A stretch of DNA of 64,000 nucleotides from NCBI GenBank assembly GCA_001051155.2, contig JYIP02000002.1:5623315-5687314 (forward strand), read 5' to 3'. Positions 23,025 through 37,189 of this stretch are shown in pieces. The translations under genes were made by a program, and so were the position numbers. Every line of letters begins with the position of its first letter. The first letter of the stretch is position 1. Under the pieces are notes generated by a model. The model searched no databases and was not told the origin of the DNA. It worked only from the letters and a program-made list of their open reading frames with translations. This DNA comes from Chrysoporthe austroafricana (taxonomy: Eukaryota > Ascomycota > Sordariomycetes > Diaporthales > Cryphonectriaceae).

Positions 23025-26000
23025 TCGAAATGCATTTTGTAAGTTAGTTTTGGGTTCTTACGAGTTTTCGCTTGCTGGGTAGTTTTTCCATTTAACGAGG
23101 TATTTGGGATTATAATCTGGTTTGCGGTATCTGAGAATTCGTTCGACTTTGTATTCTGGTTCATTATTTTCGACCTGAATATTTTTGTCCGTTTTGGTTA
23201 ATTTTGGTACTAATTCGAGAAATGAAATATAGAATATTGGATAGATCCTTATTCTATAGAGTAATGCAAGTTCGAAATTGATATCTGAGACTTTCCTTAG
23301 GATTTTGAATGGTCCTAATTTCTTATAATCTAGTAAGTGAGAAGGTCTTGTTATTTTAATATATTCTTTTCGTCGAATAAAGTAAATTTTATTTCTTTCC
23401 TATAGGATTAGTCCTTTAATCCTTTTGGAGTTAGCGTATTTCGTTATTCTTTCTTATACGAACTTTAATTCTTTCTGGAATTTTTCTTGAACTTTCTTAA
23501 TTCTTCTGATTCGTCTTTTTGCAGCTTCTGTATTTGCTCCTGGTATCTTATCGTAATAAGCTATCGGATTATAGCTATAGAGTGCGTAAAATGGTAATTT
23601 TTTCGTTATGCTTGTATTTGCGCTATTATATGCAAATTGCGCTAGGGGTAAGAAGTCGACTTAATTATCTTGCTCGTAGTTTATATAATATCGTAAGTAT
23701 TATTTGATAATCTGGTTAATTCTTTCCGTTTGTCTATCTGTTTATAAATGGAATGCTATGGATATTCTTTATTATATTCCGAATAATTTCGTAAATGAGG
23801 TTTAGAAATTTGATACGAACTTTCTATCTTTATCAGAAATGATTTCTTTAAGCATGCTATAATTGGCTATAATTATTCTGAAAAACGTATATGCAAATTC
23901 TTCTGCTATGCTGCTTTCCTTATATAGTAAGAAATAAGCGTACTTGCTCAGTTTGCAAACTATTATTAAAATGCTATTATACTGCATTCTAGTTAAAAGT
24001 TTTCGTAAGAAGGATAGCTTAGTAATAAAGTCCTAACTAATAAATTGCCAAACTGCTTCCGGAACCGGGAATGGTTAAAGCAATCCATAGGGCTTGTAAT
24101 ATTCGATTTTGTTTTTCCTGCAGCTATCGCATTCTCGTAAAATCCTTTCGATTTTCCGTCTGAATCCTAATAAGTTCCAGTATCTCTTGATTCTTTCGTA
24201 AGTAGCTCTAATTCTTTAGTAACCATATGCTGGTATATTATATATGGTTCTGATATATTTATCTTGTTTTTCGGGAATTATATTTTCAGGATTTCTTTCT
24301 TAATTCTCAATTCTGATAATCGTATTAAGTTCTCTTGTTTCGTTTACAAGACTACCGTCTTTATCTTATCTGAAAATATTTTGCAATTCTTTAAGTTCTA
24401 TATCCCGGTAGTCTGCTCGTTTGCTAAAGGTATCGGCTCTGCCATTCTCTGATCCTTTGTAATATATAATCTTTAGGTCAAATTATAAAAGGAATTCTGC
24501 CTATCTGATTTATTATTTATTCAGGACTTTCGTTATTATAAATATTATCAGGTTTTTATAGTCTGAGTATATTATTATCTAGTATTTTGTTCCAATTAAG
24601 TAGTATTACTATTTTTCGAATGCTTTTATAATTGCCATTAGCTCTTTATCTGGAATGCTATAATTGAGCTCTAGGCCATTCAATTTTTTCGAAAAGTTGC
24701 TTATAACCCTGAGGCGTCCTTAGTTATTTCGTTAGCTTAATTGTTTGCCGAATGCGTAATCTGATATATCGGTTTCGATTTCGAATAGTTTGTTTGGGTT
24801 TGCTTCGCAAAATATAGGTTCTGATATAACTCGTTTTTTGATTTCGTCAAATGCTTTTTAAGCTTCCTGAATCCATTCAAATTTGCAATCCTTCTTTATA
24901 AGATCCGTAAGTAATCGTACTATCTTGCTATAATCTCGAATGAATTGTCGATAGAAGTTAGCATAACCGAGAAATGCCCTAATTTCCTTAGTCTTTTCTA
25001 GTATAAGCCATTCTTTTATTGCTTATACTTTATCTTTTTGTATGCTAATCTGTCTTGATTCGATAATATAGCCTAAATAGTCGACTTTCTGCTAATGGAA
25101 CTGGCATTTGCTTGGTTTTACGAGGAATTTATTATCTTATAACGTTTGGAATACTTACCGTATATGCTATTTGTATAATACGAGGTTTTTAGAATAGATA
25201 AGGATATTATCGAAATAAACGATAATAATAATATCCAGGTATTCGCGGAAAATATCGTTAATCATTTCTTGGAAAAATACGAATGCATTGGTTAATCCAA
25301 AAGGCAAGATTATATATTCGAAATATCCGTAGCAAGTCCTGAATGCTATTTTCCAGATATTATCTTCCTTAATCCGGATATAATAATATCCCTCTTTGAG
25401 GTCCAGGGTAATAAACCATTTTGCTCTTACTAGACAATCTCGCATTTCTCCTATCAATAGCAAAAGATAGCGGTTCTTAATTGTAATATCGTTAAGCTGC
25501 CAATAATCTACGCAAAGCCGTAATTTGCCGTTCTTCTTTAAAACAAACAGGATTGGGTATCCCGCAAATGATCGTAATTTCCGTATATAGCCTCTCTTGA
25601 GGTTTTCGTCGATATATTCCTTGAATGCTTGGAATTTTGCTTGATCGAGCTTGTAAATGGGATAGTTCTGCGGCTTTATCCCTTTTTTCAGCGGGATCTT
25701 ATAATTAAAGGGGCCGTATTCAGGTAAGCCGTTATCGAATTTTCCTTGCTATAGTTTCTTGAATTCGTAATATTCCCGTAATACGTTTTTAAGGTCTAGC
25801 AATAATCCTTTTTCGTCTTCTGCGATCTGTAAGAATATAAGGTATCGCTATGCGTATCTTGCCTCGCTAGCTTCTTGTTTTTAGGGTTTCCTCGTTTCTG
25901 GTAGTTTCGGGTATCTATCGGGTGCCGAGCCGAATTGTTTTTTAGCATATTCGTGCTATAGAAGCTATATTTCCTTATAGTTCTACAATCCGCATTTCTT

Positions 26001-28700
26001 CGTATTGCCCTATGCTTAACCGAGCTTCTGTTAATCGATAGTTACTTGTAATCTTGGTCCGTCCCTAACTTTCGTTTGGAAGTTCAAAATATCTGTAACC
26101 CTTCTTTGTATTATGGCTTGCCTTCTTGCCTTAGGGGTATTTATAAGCCTGTTTGAGCGCATCTCACTTATGCTATCCTTAATAACTAAATCTTTTTCTC
26201 TATTAGTAATTGCGACTTTCTCGGTAAGTGCGGCTTATTCCTATAAAATCTGGCCAGTAATCCAATTAATTCGAGAGTTATGCTTCTTAAGCCAAAGTAT
26301 TCCCAAGATTAATTTATGCTATGCCGTATTTATAATATCAAAAGTAACGTTTATCGTAAGGCCTTGGATTGAGACAGGCAAATAATTAGTTTCCATATCG
26401 ATTATACCTAAGTTGTACGTAATTGACTTCCTTTCCACAGTATTGAGCTTATAGGAATCCTTTTTCTGCATCCAGGGAATCCGTTCTCTATTAACGACTT
26501 TGGGCGAAATGAAATTTCCTTATATGCCGCTATCCAATAATGCGTTATATCGTTATCTTTTGATATATGCGTCCAGAATAATATGCTCTTCGTTTTCTTT
26601 AGTAATAGCATATAAGGACCTCGTAGTCCTGATCGGCTATTATCCCATTATAAGCGATCCTTCTTTTTTAGGGTATCCCGGGCGCTTCTCGCTGCTTGCT
26701 ATGCTAGCCTTTTCGCTTGGGCATAGCTTCGCTGCCGATTCTTCTCGATTTTCTGCAGCCTGTACTATTCTTTAGCTTTATCCTATACGTATATAGAGCA
26801 TACTATTACGTAGCATTATCCTTACGTATTTTCCCTATTAACGCATATTCGTAAGCAATCATTAAATAGCCTAACGTATGCATTATTATCTTCGATATGC
26901 AAGACTTTCCTGTACTTTCTTCTTTCTTCCGTAACGGGATGGATCAATTGGTCTTATTCCCTAAGCGGGAACTAACCGTATTTGACTTTCTCGCTAAAAT
27001 ATGTCTGGCAATTATAGTAAATACAGCAAATCCAAGCAAGTTCATAATAACGAGGGTATGAATGACTAATCCTTCCGTCTTCCTAGAATAAGCATTTACT
27101 ATTCTGGAATGGTATGCTTTGGAAGAATTCCTTTATCGTAAGCCTATAAATGATATGCTCAACTTCCGTATATTTGGATATCCACTTGCTATAATTCTAG
27201 CAGTTCTTCTGCTAATAGCGAGCTATTTTTTCTAATAATTCTTCGTTAAGGACTGGAATTAGTAGATTATCCGGCTGTCTATCGGGATATGCCGATTCTT
27301 CGATAATAATACTGGATATTAATAATTCTGGTTTTATAATGCCGATTTCTTCTTCTATTATATTGCTCTATTATCGTTTCAAATAGTAATCCAGAAGATA
27401 TTTCCCTAGGTCTTCCCTGCCTTATAGGGGTCTTTTACTAGAGCAATCGGAATTGCTATCCTGGATAATAGCGTTATAAAGCGGGCCTTTTTTGTTTATA
27501 GCGAGTTATCGCTATTTTTGAAGCTTGCGTAAGAACTATCCCGAACCTTCTTTCTTTAAGAAATGCAATATGCAGTAATTCTAATAGCAAGTTATCTAGC
27601 TAGTACTGCCGTAATCAAGGTCCGCTGCTTATTCTGATTAAATGTTTTTATTCAGCTAATTGGGTTCCTGTCGCTAAGTAACGTTAAGCTATTTCTCTAG
27701 AACTGGCTTCTATTCTCGCTTCCTTTATTCTTATCGACAATTGCGAGCGATATAGCCTTTCTTGCCGCAATTGTAATAAATAACCCCTTTGCATTGCTCG
27801 CATACGAGGGTATCTAGTTCTATAAGCCTAGCATATATAATACTTGAATAAGCCGTATTATTCTTGCTCTTATATTGGAACCTGCGCTTCCCAATATTTG
27901 GCTAATATTGCGGGGTAATACCGTAATTCTTTTGCCGCTATTGCCGTCATTCGTATAATCGGTTATCAATACGGATTGCTTTATTAATGAATTCGCTAAG
28001 CTTTTCGGGTCGGTCCTTCTTATAGAATTCGTCCTTGACTTCTTCTTTGAATCTTGCATAATAAATATCTATAAGGGGTTCGTCTTCGTAATCAAGGTAA
28101 GCAACGATCTGCCGGAATTTCGCCATATAATCCGCAGCCGAACCGGTTTGTCGAAATGCCTCTAGCTGCTATACTGCAGTTCGTCATTTATCCGGGTTTC
28201 CAAAAGTCTTAGTAAAAGCTAACTCGAAATTGGCATAGCGCTAGAAAACGCGCTTGGTATCTTCCGAACGGAATTCCTCGCTATTATCCAAATAATTGCG
28301 AAAGGTTGGCTCCCATTACTGGAAAGCCATTCTTTCGAAGCGACTTCCCGCGAAATCAATCTTGTCATAAGTAGTTCTGAACTAAATTCCATAATGCTTG
28401 AAATAGGCCTTAAATTACGTCAAGAAGGCCTGGAAGTTTCCCCGAATGCCTTTATACGGGCCGGGCTTATTAAGCTTGAAAGCCCTGGCTTGCTGGAAGG
28501 CATTAAGGCGGATAATTTCGTTCTTGATTTCCTCAAGCTGCTAGTACAAGGCTACATTCTGCTATTAGAGTTGCTCGTTAGTAAAGGCAACCGGTACTTC
28601 TTCCTGAAAAGCCTGATTATTAGACGAGGACGGGATCTAGGGCGCTATTATATCCTGAATATTGCTTAAGGGATATATACTAAACCAATCTTGAATAAGA
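23025..28700 (-). pseudogene. gag-pol of element A
   Basis: Reverse strand, several stops per kb. The gag capsid runs from about 28650 (ADYMAKFRQIVAYLDYEDEP, later RPEKLSEFINKAIRIDNRLY). The zinc knuckle near 27736-27780 reads YNCGKKGYIARNC, with first Cys and His turned to Tyr. Protease LLDSG has its Asp-Ser-Gly at 26527-26535. Reverse transcriptase is at 25167-25463 (AKWFITLDLKEGYYYIRIKE and ILPFGLTNA), with YFDN at 25206-25217 where YxDD is expected. Integrase is around 23400-24150 (LSKYAYFLLYKESS, IISDKDRKF). The chromodomain is at 23025-23165 (YKVERILRYRKPDYNPKYLV, with TAA at the conserved Trp). Domain order PR-RT-RH-IN-chromodomain identifies a Ty3/gypsy chromovirus. Confidence 0.88.
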
Positions 28701-28710
28701 ATTATTAAAA

Positions 28711-29121
28711 TATTATGAACGCTATAGCAAATCCCTAGATGCATTGCAAGGGTAAGGGGTTTATATTAATAAAAAGGGTACCAAGTATAGCTTTGAGATT
28801 TAAGATAAGTTCATTAAGTATTACGATATTTATAAGCCAATATGGCTATCAATAGTAAAGTCCAATTGATACTTAGATTGACAACTGAAAAACTACTTAT
28901 TTATCTAGCCAGGGAATTTTTCAGCTCTTTTATATCTGACTCTTTATCTTTGGCCCATAGTTGCTCGATAGGGCTTACTGCTGCTCACCGGGCCTCAGTA
29001 AGCCAGGCTAAGCCCTGATAACCCTAACCCTAGCTTACGTAATCCTTGCGGGATACGTATCTCCATTTCTTGGTTTGACCCCAAGCCGGTGTTTCTTCTT
29101 TTTATATATTGGTTTATAACA
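28711..29121 (-). repeat. 5' LTR of element A
   Basis: 411 bp, begins TATTATGAACGCTATAGC and ends TTGGTTTATAACA. Aligned by eye with 21563-21973, differences are C/T and G/A transitions, for example CTGCAGC versus CTATAGC. The telomere-like AACCCTAACCCTAG is kept at 29020-29033. Confidence 0.9.
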
Positions 29122-29126
29122 TATTA
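29122..29126. other. target-site duplication of A, right copy
   Basis: TATTA, matching 21558-21562. After it the integrase sequence of element C resumes (ATTGCATTTTAATTAAAAG). Confidence 0.85.
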
Positions 29127-30925
29127 TTATATTGCATTTTAATTAAAAGTTCTCGTAAAAAAAGTAGCTTAATAATAAAATCTTAGCTAATAGATTTCTA
29201 AACTATTCCTGGAATAGGAAATAGTTAGAGCAGTTTATAAGGCTTGTAATATTCGATCTTATTTTTCTTATAGCTATTGCATTCTTATAAGATTATTTCA
29301 ATCCTTTTTTTCAATTCTGGAAAATTTTAATATTTCTTAATTCTTTTATATATAGCTCTAATTCTTTAATAGCCGTATGCGAATGCATTATATATATTTT
29401 TGATATATTCGTTTTATTCTTTAAAGGTTATATTTTCTAGCCTTTTCTTGTTATTAGAAATTTTAATAATAATATTAAGTTCTTTAATTTTATTTATAAA
29501 GTTGCTTTTTTATTTTGCTAAAAGATATTTTGAAATTCTTTGGGTTTTATATTTTAATAATTTAATCGTTTGCTAAACGCATTTGCTTTGCTATTTTCAG
29601 ATCTTTTGCAATAAACGATTTTTAAATCGAATTATAAAAGAAATTCTACTTATTTAACTTATCGTTATAAATATTATTAAGTTCTTATAATCAGAATATA
29701 CTATAATCTAATGCTTAGCTCTTATTAAGTAATATTGCTATTTTTAGAATGCTTTTACAATTGTTATTAATTCTTTATCTGGAATGCTATAATTAAGTTT
29801 TGGGCCGTTTAATTTCTTTGAAAAGTTGCTTACAATTCTAAAGTATCCTTAATCGTTTCGTTAACCAAATTGTTTTCCGAACGTATAATCTAATATATCG
29901 GTTTTAATTTCAAATAATTTATTTAAGTTTGCTTTATAAAGTATGGGTTCTGATATAACCCGTTTTTTAATCTTATTGAATGCTTTTTATATTTCTTAAA
30001 TCTATTCGAATTTTCGATCTTTTTTCGTAAAGTTTATAAGAAAGCATATAATTCTGTTATAATCCTAAATGAATTATCGGTAAAAATTAGCATATTCAAA
30101 GAATGCTTTAATTTTCTTAGTTTTTTTAATATAAGCTATTCTTTTACTGCTTAAATTTTATTTTTCTGTATGCTAATTCTTTTTAGCTTTATTATATAGC
30201 CGAAATAATTAACTTTTTGCTAATAGAAATAGTATTTGCTTAATTCGATTAAAAACTTATTATTTTGTAAGATTTGAAATACTTATTATATATATTGCTT
30301 ATATAATTCGAAATCTTTCGAATAGATAAAGATATTATTTAAATAAATAATAATAATAATATTTAAATATTTGCAAAAAATATTATTAATTATTTCTTGG
30401 AACAATACGGGCGCATTAATAAGTCCAAAAAGTAAGATTATATATTCGAAATGTTCGTAACGAGTCCTGAAAGCTATTTTCCAAATATTATTTTCTTTAA
30501 TTCGGATATAATAATATCCTTCTTTAAAATTAAGTATAGTAAACTAATTTATTCCAATTAAGCAATTTCGTATTTCACTTATTAAAAGTAGGGAATAGCG
30601 GTTTTTGATCGTAATATTATTAAGCTATCGATAATTTATATAAAGTCGTAATTTGCCGTTTTTCTTGAATACGAACAGAATTAAATATTTTGCGAGTAAT
30701 TATAATTTCCGTATATAGCTTCTTTTCAGATTTTCGTTAATATATTCTTTAAATGCTTCAAGCTTTGCTTAATTAAACTTATAAATAAGATAATTCTGCA
30801 ATTTAATCCTTTCTTTTAAAAGGATTTTATAATCGAAAAGGCTATATTTTAATAAGCCGGTATTAAATTTCCTTTGCTATAATTTCTTGAATTCGTAATA
30901 TTCCTTTAATATATTTTTGAATTCG
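29127..30925 (-). pseudogene. rest of pol of element C (integrase, RNase H, RT)
   Basis: Continues the integrase interrupted by A and runs through RNase H and reverse transcriptase on the reverse strand. It is more damaged than A: long stretches lack any open frame, yet the order and spacing follow A closely. It ends at 30925 against the LTR of B. Confidence 0.75.
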
Positions 30926-31372
30926 TATTATAACTTAATATAGGAATAGCTTGCTAACGTATTAAAAGGGGAGAGGGGCTAATAAGCCAGCTTGTATAAT
31001 AACTTTATTAAAGAACATTTATAGAGATTATATAACTCAGGGTTAAGGGTTGGACCGATAGAATCGCTATCGGTCCTAACGGTCTTGTATAGATTAACGA
31101 TATCGATAGCGGTTTTATCGGTTCAGAACTGAAAAGCGGAATATATAAAGATAAGATATTTACCAAATAAATTACTATAGCTTTTTAGTCGTAAATCTAA
31201 ATACCATTTGAACCTTACTCTACTTTCAAGTAATAGCCTTATAAGCTTATAAATATTGCAAATATTTATTAAACAAGTTTCCGATATTCAAAGCTATATT
31301 TGGTATTGCTCTTGCTAGTATAAACCCTTTAACCTTACAGTTTATCTTAAGATTGCTATAGCATTTATAATA
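30926..31372 (+). repeat. 5' LTR of element B
   Basis: 447 bp, begins TATTATAACTTAATATAGG and ends GCTATAGCATTTATAATA. It contains a perfect inverted repeat at 31054-31074 (ACCGATAG, 5-base loop, CTATCGGT) and a near copy just downstream, a candidate regulatory or structural element of the LTR. Confidence 0.85.
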
Positions 31373-31489
31373 TTTTTACGATTCTTATTCAAGAACGGTT
31401 TAGTATATACTTTTTAAGCAATACCGGAAATACGATAACGCTTTAAACCTTATCTTCTTCTAGCAACCAAGCTTTTTAGAAAGAAGCTT

Positions 31490-34400
31490 TAACTATCCTT
31501 ACTAACGAATAGTTCTAGCAATAAAATATAGCCTTATACTAGCAGCTTAAGGAAATTAAAAACGAGGTTTTCCGCTTTAATGCCCTTTAATAAGCTAAAA
31601 CTTTCAAGCTTAATAAGCTTAGGCCTTATAAAAGCATTCGAAAAGATTTCTAAGCTTTCTTAATGCAATTTAAAGCTTATTTCAAATATTACGGCGCTTA
31701 ATTCAAGATTATTTACGATAAGATCGATTTCGCGAGAAGCCGCTTTAAAAAGATAGCCTTTCAATAATAGAAGCTAACTTTCCGTAATTACCTGGATAAT
31801 AACGAGGATTTCCGTTTTGAAAATACTAAGCGCGTTTTCTAGCGCTATGCCAATTTTGAATCGGCTCTTACTAAGATTTTTGGAAACCTGGATAAGAAAT
31901 ATACTGCAATATAGCAATTGGAAGCATTCCGATAAATTAGCTCGGCTGCGAATTATACGGCCAAGTTTAAATAAATTATCGCTTATCTGGATTACGAAAA
32001 CGAACCTTTTATAAATGCTTACTATGCGGGATTTAAAGAAAAAGTCAAAAACGAATTTTATAAGGAAAACTGACCCGAAAAACTTAACGAATTTATTAAT
32101 AAAGCGGTCCGTATCGATAATCGGCTCTATAAGCAGCGCTAGCAATAATAGAAGAACTATAATAGCGCTTTAAAATACCAATTTAATTTAGAGAAATGCA
32201 AATTCTAGCAGAAAATTCGGAATAATACAGCTTATTCAAGCATAATATATACTAGACTTATAGAATTAAATATTCTAATATAAGAATAATATAAAAGAGT
32301 TATTTGTTATAATTGCAGCAAGAAAGGTTATATTGTATACAATTGCTATTAAGAAAAGAAAAAATAAGATTGGAAATTAATCCCGGAAAAATAAAAATTA
32401 ATATTATTTAATAATAAGAATTCAATTAGCTGGATAATAATATCTTATCGGAATAAATAACGGATTTTAGCTATAGCAATATAAGCTGGATAGCTTGCTA
32501 TTAAGATTATTGCTTATTGCATTTCTCGGCAAAAAAAAGTTTAAGATAATTTTTATAAAAGCTTAAAAAATAAAAGCAATTCGCTATAGGAAGAAAAGGC
32601 TTTATTTATAATGCGGTTATAAATAGCAATAATTCCGATTATTCCAATAACCCTTTAGATATTAAGGAAGAAGATTTAGGAAAGTCTTTTTTAAATTACT
32701 ATTTCGATTAGCAATAGAACGCAATAGTAAAAGAGAAATTCGGCATTTAGAAAATAGAAATATTCGTGCCGAATGCTATGCTCGAAAAAATAATATTGCA
32801 AGATAAGCAACCAGATAATTTACTAACCTTTACGCTCAAAAAAGAACTCAATACGGTAATAAAAAAAACGTTTACTTAGCATGCAAAATAAGAACAATTA
32901 AAGCAAAATAGCTAGATATCCAAACATACGAAAATTGAATACTTTTATTACGGATTTATATTATAAGAACTCTTCCAAAGCATCCCGTTCTAGAATAGCG
33001 AATGCAAGCTTTAGGAAAATAGAAAGATTAATTACTTATACTTTTATTATTATAAACTTGCTTGGATATACTATATTTACTATAACTGCTAAATATATTT
33101 TAATGAAAAAGTTAAATATAATTAGTTTCCAATTAAGGAATAAAACTAATTAATCTAACTTATTATGGAATCCCGAAAAAAATATAGAAAAGTTTTATAT
33201 ATTAAGAATAATAATGCTTATATTAAACTACTTAATAATTATCCGTAAAAATGCGTTTAAAGAAAAGCGATATGGGAATAATATTATATTATAATATGCT
33301 TTATTTATATGCAAGACAAAGCTAAAGAATGGCATCGATTGCAGAAAGCTAAAAAGGTAATGCAATATAGCTAAAGCCAAATACGAAAACTGGCAAGGCA
33401 AGTAGCGAAAAAAGCTTAGAATATTCCAAAAAGGAAAGATCGCTTATAACGGAATAATAGCCAATTAGGATTACGAAATCCTTATGCGCGATTACGAGAG
33501 AAAACGAGAAATATATTATACTAAACGCATATATTAATGGGTAACGATATAGCATACTTTTGGATAGCGGCGCATAAGGAAATTTTATTTCGCTAGAAAT
33601 TATTAATAGGGAACGAATTCTTTAAATGCAAAAAAAGAATCTTTATAGACTTAATATTATAGAAAGAAAAGCGGTTGCATATAACTTTAATATAATCGAT
33701 ACGGAAATTAATTATTTATTTATTTCAATCTAAAGCTTTATAACAAATATTACTTTCGATATTATAGATATAGCATAATATAAATTAATTTTAAGAATAC
33801 TTTAGCTTAAAAAATATAACTTTCGAATCGATTGGATTATTAATTAGATTTTATAAGAATAAGCCGTACTTATTAAAAGGGTTGCAATTAACGAAAAAAG
33901 GAAAGTCTTAATTATTAAGAATAATATTAGGAATATGCGTTCAAATAAGTTTAAATATACCTTTAAAGCAAGCGGATTTGCTAGAGAATAGGGAAGAGTT
34001 ATAAATATTCCGAACTTACAAATACGGGTTAAAGACGAATTAGAAATTCAAGCAATTAGCAATTAATAGAAAGCTAATCTAGTATAGAGCGTTATAAAGC
34101 TATATAAGCTATAGAACTATAAGGAAATACCGCTTCCAAAACGGCAAATATAAAAAGATTATAAACGAAAGTTCAAGCCAATATGCAATAGATACCCGAA
34201 ATTATTAGAAATTAAATTCCGAAAATAATAATAAGAAGCGAACGAAACAAAATATGCTTAACAGTACCTTTTGTTCTTCCAAATCTCAGAAAACAAGAAA
34301 GGACTATTACTTGAACTTAAGAATATATTAAAGGAATATTATAAATTCAAGAAATTATAATAAAAGAAATTCGATACCGGCTTATTAGAATATAGCCTTT

Positions 34401-37080
34401 TTAACTATAAAATCTTATTAAAAGAAAGGATTAAATTGCAAAACTATCCTATTTATAAGCTTTATTAAGCAAAGCTCGAAACATTCAAAAAATATATCGA
34501 CAAAAATCTAAAGAAAGGCTATATACGGAAATCGCGATTATTCGCAAAATATTCAATTCTATTCATACCCAAAAAGAATAGCAAATTACGACTTTATATA
34601 AATTATCGATAGCTTAATAATATTACGATTAAGAATCGCTATCCTTTACCTTTAATAGGAAAAATGCAAAATCGATTAATTAGAACAAATTAGTTTATAA
34701 TATTCGATTTTAAAGAAGGATACTATTATATTCGGATTAAAGAAAATAATATTTGGAAGATAGCATTTAGGATTTATTACGGATATTTCGAATACGTAAT
34801 TTTACTTTTTAAATTAATTAATGCGCTTATATCCTTCCAAGAAATAATTAATAATATTTTTTGCAAATACTTAAATATTATTATTATTATTTATTTTAAT
34901 AATATCTTTATTTATTCAAAAGATTTTGAATTATATAAATAATATATATAGCAAGTATTATAGATTTTGTAAAATAATAAATTTTTAATCGAATTAAGCA
35001 AATATTGCTTTTATTAGCAAAAGATTAATTATTTCGATTATACGATAAAACTAAGCAAGATTAATATATAAAAAAATAAAGTTCAAATAGTAAAAGAATA
35101 GCTTATACTAGAAAAAATTAAAGAAATTAGAATATTTTTCGGCTATATTAACTTTTATTAATAATTCATTCGAAATTATAATAAAATCGCACGCCCTTTT
35201 ACGGATCTTACGAAAAAAGATCGGAAATTCGAATAAATATAAGAGATATAAAAAATATTTAATAAAATTAAGAAACGAATTATATTAGAATTTATATTCT
35301 ATAAAGCAAACCTAAATAAGCTATTTGAAATTGAAATTGATATATCGGATTATGCATTCGGAAAATAACTTGGCTAACGAGACGATTAAAAATGCTTCAG
35401 GATCGTAAGCAACTTTTCAAAGAAATTAAATAGCTTAGAATTCAATTACGGCATTCCAGATAAAAAATTAATAGCAATTATAAAAGCATTTAAAGAATAG
35501 CAGCATTATTTAATCGGAATTAAATACCAGATTATAATGCATTCCGACTATAAAAACCTAATAATATTTATAATAATAAAAGTCTTAAATAAATAATAAA
35601 TCAAATAGGCAGAATTTCTTTTATAATTCGATTTAAAAATTATTTATTGCAAAAGATCCGAAAATAGCAAAATAGATATATTTAGCAAATAATTAAATTA
35701 TTAAAATATAAAACCCAAAAAGCTTTAAAATATCTTTTAATAAAATAAGAATAGCAATTTTATAAATAAAGCTAAGGAATTTAATACAATTATCAGAATC
35801 TTTAATAATAGAAAGAAACTAGAAAATATAATTACGGAAAAATAAAACGAATATATTAGAAATATATATAATATACTTGCATACGGCTATTAAGGAATCA
35901 GAGCTATATATAAAAAGATTAAGAAATATTAAAATTTTCCAGAATTAAGGAAAAGAATTGAAATAATTTTACGAGAATACAATAGCTATAAAAAAAACAA
36001 AATTGAATATTATAAGCCTTATAAACTATTCTAACCGTTCTTTATTCCGGAAGCAGTTTAGCAATTTATCAGCTAAAATTTCATTATTAAGCTACTCTTT
36101 TTACGAAAACCTTTAACCAAAATGCAATATAATAGCATTTTAATAATAGTTAGCAAACTAAGCAAATATATTTATTTCTTCCTTTATAAAGAAAGCAATA
36201 TAGTAGAAGACCTTGCATATATATTTTTCAGGATAATTATAGCCAATTACGGCATGCTTAAAGAAAGTATTTCCGATAAAAATAAAAAAGTTATATTAAA
36301 CTTTTAAACTTTATTTATAAAACTATTCGGAATATAACAAAAAATATTTATAGCATTCCATTCGCAAACGGATAAATAAATAAAACGAACGAATCAAATT
36401 ATTAAATAATATTTATAATATTATATAAATTACAAATAAAATAATTGGGTTAATTTACTATTATTAATATAATTCGCATATAATAGCGCAAATATAAGTA
36501 TAACGAAAAAATTACCGTTTTACGTATTTTACGGCTATAACCTGATAGCTTATTACGACAAATTATTAGGAGCAAATGCAAAAGCGGCAGAAAAACGAAT
36601 CCGGAAAATCAAGAGAATCCAAAAAGAATTTTAAGAAGAACTGAAATTTGTACAAGAAAGAATAATAAAATATGCCAATTCAAAAAAGATTAAAAGACCA
36701 ATCTTATAGGAAAAGGATAAAGTTTATTTCATTCGATAAAAAAAGCATATCAGAATAATAAAACTTTCTTATTCGCTAAATTATAAGAAATTTGGCTTAT
36801 TTAGAATTCTAAGAAGGATTTCGAATATCAATTTCGAATTTGCATTACCTTATAAAATAAAAATCTACCCAGTATTCTTTATCTTATTTTTCGAATTAGT
36901 ACCGGAAATAAATTAAGACAAACGAATTATTACAAATCGAAATTAATAAATCGGAATACGAAATCGAACGGATTTTCAAGTATCGAGAATTAACCAAATA
37001 TAAAGAATACCTGATTAAATAGAAAGGATACTATTCGAACGAAAATAATTAGGAATTAATTAGCAATTTAAGGAATGCAT
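31490..37080 (+). pseudogene. gag-pol of element B
   Basis: The gag capsid region is about 31500-32200. The zinc knuckle at 32303-32350 reads CYNCSKKGYIVYNC (His to Tyr, one Cys to Tyr). Protease LLDSGA is followed by TAA then GNFIS, with Asp-Ser-Gly codons at 33563-33571. RT lies at about 34560-34935, with YFNN at 34892-34903 in place of YxDD. RNase H is at about 35250-35700, and the integrase core includes 36122-36307 (SKLSKYIYFFLYKESN). The chromodomain is near 36955-37075 (YEIERIFKYRELTKYKEYLI, then TAG for Trp). Both catalytic RT aspartates are changed, so this copy is dead. Confidence 0.85.
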
Positions 37081-37189
37081 AATAAGCGCTCAAGAAATAT
37101 TAGAAAAAGCAATTTACCAATTAACTAAAAGAATAGTTAAAAGGATTAAAAATAGCTTTATATCCCGCAATTAAATTAACGGTCGACTA

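Larger units (their letters stand above)
21563..29121 (-). mobile_element. complete gypsy/chromovirus element A, nested in C
   Basis: 7.56 kb with two 411-bp LTRs and a 5-bp TATTA duplication. Reading right to left: 5' LTR, gag with zinc knuckle, protease, reverse transcriptase, RNase H, integrase, chromodomain; then an oppositely oriented accessory ORF and the 3' LTR. It is the least damaged copy in the window, consistent with being a late insertion, but still carries many RIP-type stops and is not functional. Its accessory gene belongs to a different family from that of the other copies. Confidence 0.9.
19422..30925 (-). mobile_element. gypsy element C, interrupted by A and cut at its gag end
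   Basis: Reads right to left. Its 3' LTR is at 19422-19880, then comes the antisense accessory ORF, chromodomain (about 20620-20755), integrase (20890-21562, continued after A at 29127-29290), RNase H (about 29550-29900) and reverse transcriptase (about 30300-30760). It stops at 30925, where the LTR of element B begins, so its protease, gag and 5' LTR are absent. All frames are broken by RIP-type stops. The internal insertion of A is precise. Confidence 0.85.

Noticed and set aside
28394..28669. 91-codon forward open frame rich in Leu
   Set aside because: It is the antisense of the gag region of element A, whose capsid pattern reads on the reverse strand.
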